Source: Oscillospiraceae bacterium
Lineage (GTDB): Bacteria > Bacillota > Clostridia > Oscillospirales > Acutalibacteraceae
DNA: 5,766 nt
Direction of reading: 5' to 3'
Assembly: GCA_029012165.1 (NCBI GenBank)
Contig: JAQXLO010000170.1
Coordinates: 1-5,766, forward strand
A program made the position numbers and the translations under genes. This document shows positions 5,293-5,766 of the stretch, piece after piece (position 1 is the first letter of the stretch; every line of letters begins with the position of its first letter). The notes below the pieces were generated by a model. That model saw only the letters and a program-made list of their open reading frames with translations, was not told where the DNA came from and ran no database searches.

Positions 5293-5766
5293 TTAAAGTG
5301 TCGTAAATAAAGAGAGCGTGCCGGCGGCGTTTATGTCCCAGCGCTCGAATCCGGCTTGAACAGCCGGTGAATTGTCCGCCAGCGTAAAGTCAAAATTCTG
5401 CGCATCCCGGAACCACGGATCCGCAAAAACCGCCTTGGTGTAATGCCCCAAAAGCCGCATTTCCAAACGGTTCAGGGTTTTGAAAGGATTGCGGCTCCCG
5501 TCATCCCCGTTTTTGGTACACAGTACGAACACGCCTCGCGTGTAGTCCCAGTAGAAATTACCGCTTTCCGCAATCTTGCGGTTTTTGGGGTCGATTCTCG
5601 TCATCATGGCGCTGTCGTCCCCGACGAAAATGTTGCGCTCCACATATGCCGAGAGATGCGCTTCACTGCGTGTGATACGGAACTGCCCCTTGCGGTTCAT
5701 GGCAAAAATGTTGTTGCGGATACGATTCTCCTTGCCGTAGTGCTGATGGAATCCCTGCGAGCCGCA
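5293..5766 (-). CDS. Right-handed parallel beta-helix repeat protein, C-terminal part, cut by window edge
   Basis: The frame is open from the window edge to the TAA at 5293-5295, giving 157 residues of the C-terminus; an ATG at 5698-5700 lies within the open frame and is not the true start. Residues 5-21 of the visible part (GFHQHYGKENRIRNNIF) and the later VERNIF match the rung pattern of right-handed parallel beta-helix proteins, where short N-N-I type turns repeat about every 20-25 residues. The C-terminal ADPWF, then FDFTLADNSPAVQAGFERWD, fits the usual closing segment of such proteins (DPxF, then a D-S-P-A motif followed by GF and a D). Known relatives are mostly secreted or cytoplasmic polysaccharide-acting or carbohydrate-binding proteins; the catalytic region, if any, lies outside the window, as does any signal peptide. 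It is separated from the ABC operon by about 106 bases and so is probably a different transcription unit. The substrate cannot be inferred. Confidence 0.75.
   Translation of the reverse strand, partial: CGSQGFHQHYGKENRIRNNIFAMNRKGQFRITRSEAHLSAYVERNIFVGDDSAMMTRIDPKNRKIAESGNFYWDYTRGVFVLCTKNGDDGSRNPFKTLNRLEMRLLGHYTKAVFADPWFRDAQNFDFTLADNSPAVQAGFERWDINAAGTLSLFTTL

Overview
The window reads as a piece of a GC-rich, Gram-positive anaerobe chromosome, most likely Bacillota, class Clostridia, perhaps the Oscillospirales. This is an inference from three things: TmcAL (YlbM) is a Bacillota-type tRNA modification enzyme, every gene has a strong AGGAGG-type ribosome binding site, and the protein sequences have a clostridial look. 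No marker in the window settles the taxonomy. All six genes lie on the minus strand, so transcription runs from right to left.

Right edge (5293-5766): the C-terminal 157 residues of a protein that resembles right-handed parallel beta-helix proteins, running off the window at its 5' end. It is followed by an AT-rich gap of about 106 bases (5187-5292). This gap is the only real intergenic region here. It holds a candidate promoter with a perfect 6-1-6 palindrome laid over its -10 box.

Centre (310-5186): four tightly coupled genes form a Gld-like ABC transporter module. In order of transcription they are an ATPase (TTG start, with an unusual acidic C-terminal tail), an ABC-2 type permease, a GldG-like auxiliary protein with an extracytoplasmic domain, and a DUF4340-like membrane-anchored protein. 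The first junction overlaps by 17 bases. The next two are TGATG overlaps of one base. In each case the ribosome binding site of the next gene lies inside the end of the previous one. By family knowledge, the ATPase and permease would form the membrane engine, and the two single-pass or double-pass anchored proteins would work on the outer face of the membrane. The substrate cannot be told from sequence.

Left edge (1-301): the first 100 codons of tmcAL, the tRNA(Met) cytidine acetate ligase gene. It starts 8 bases after the DUF4340-like stop, with its ribosome binding site inside the end of that gene, so it probably belongs to the same transcript.

No RNA gene, insertion sequence, CRISPR array or origin was seen. 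The most interesting points are the apparent triplication inside the DUF4340-like protein, the charge-skewed tail of the ATPase, and the presence of a complete Gld-type module in a probable non-gliding Gram-positive.
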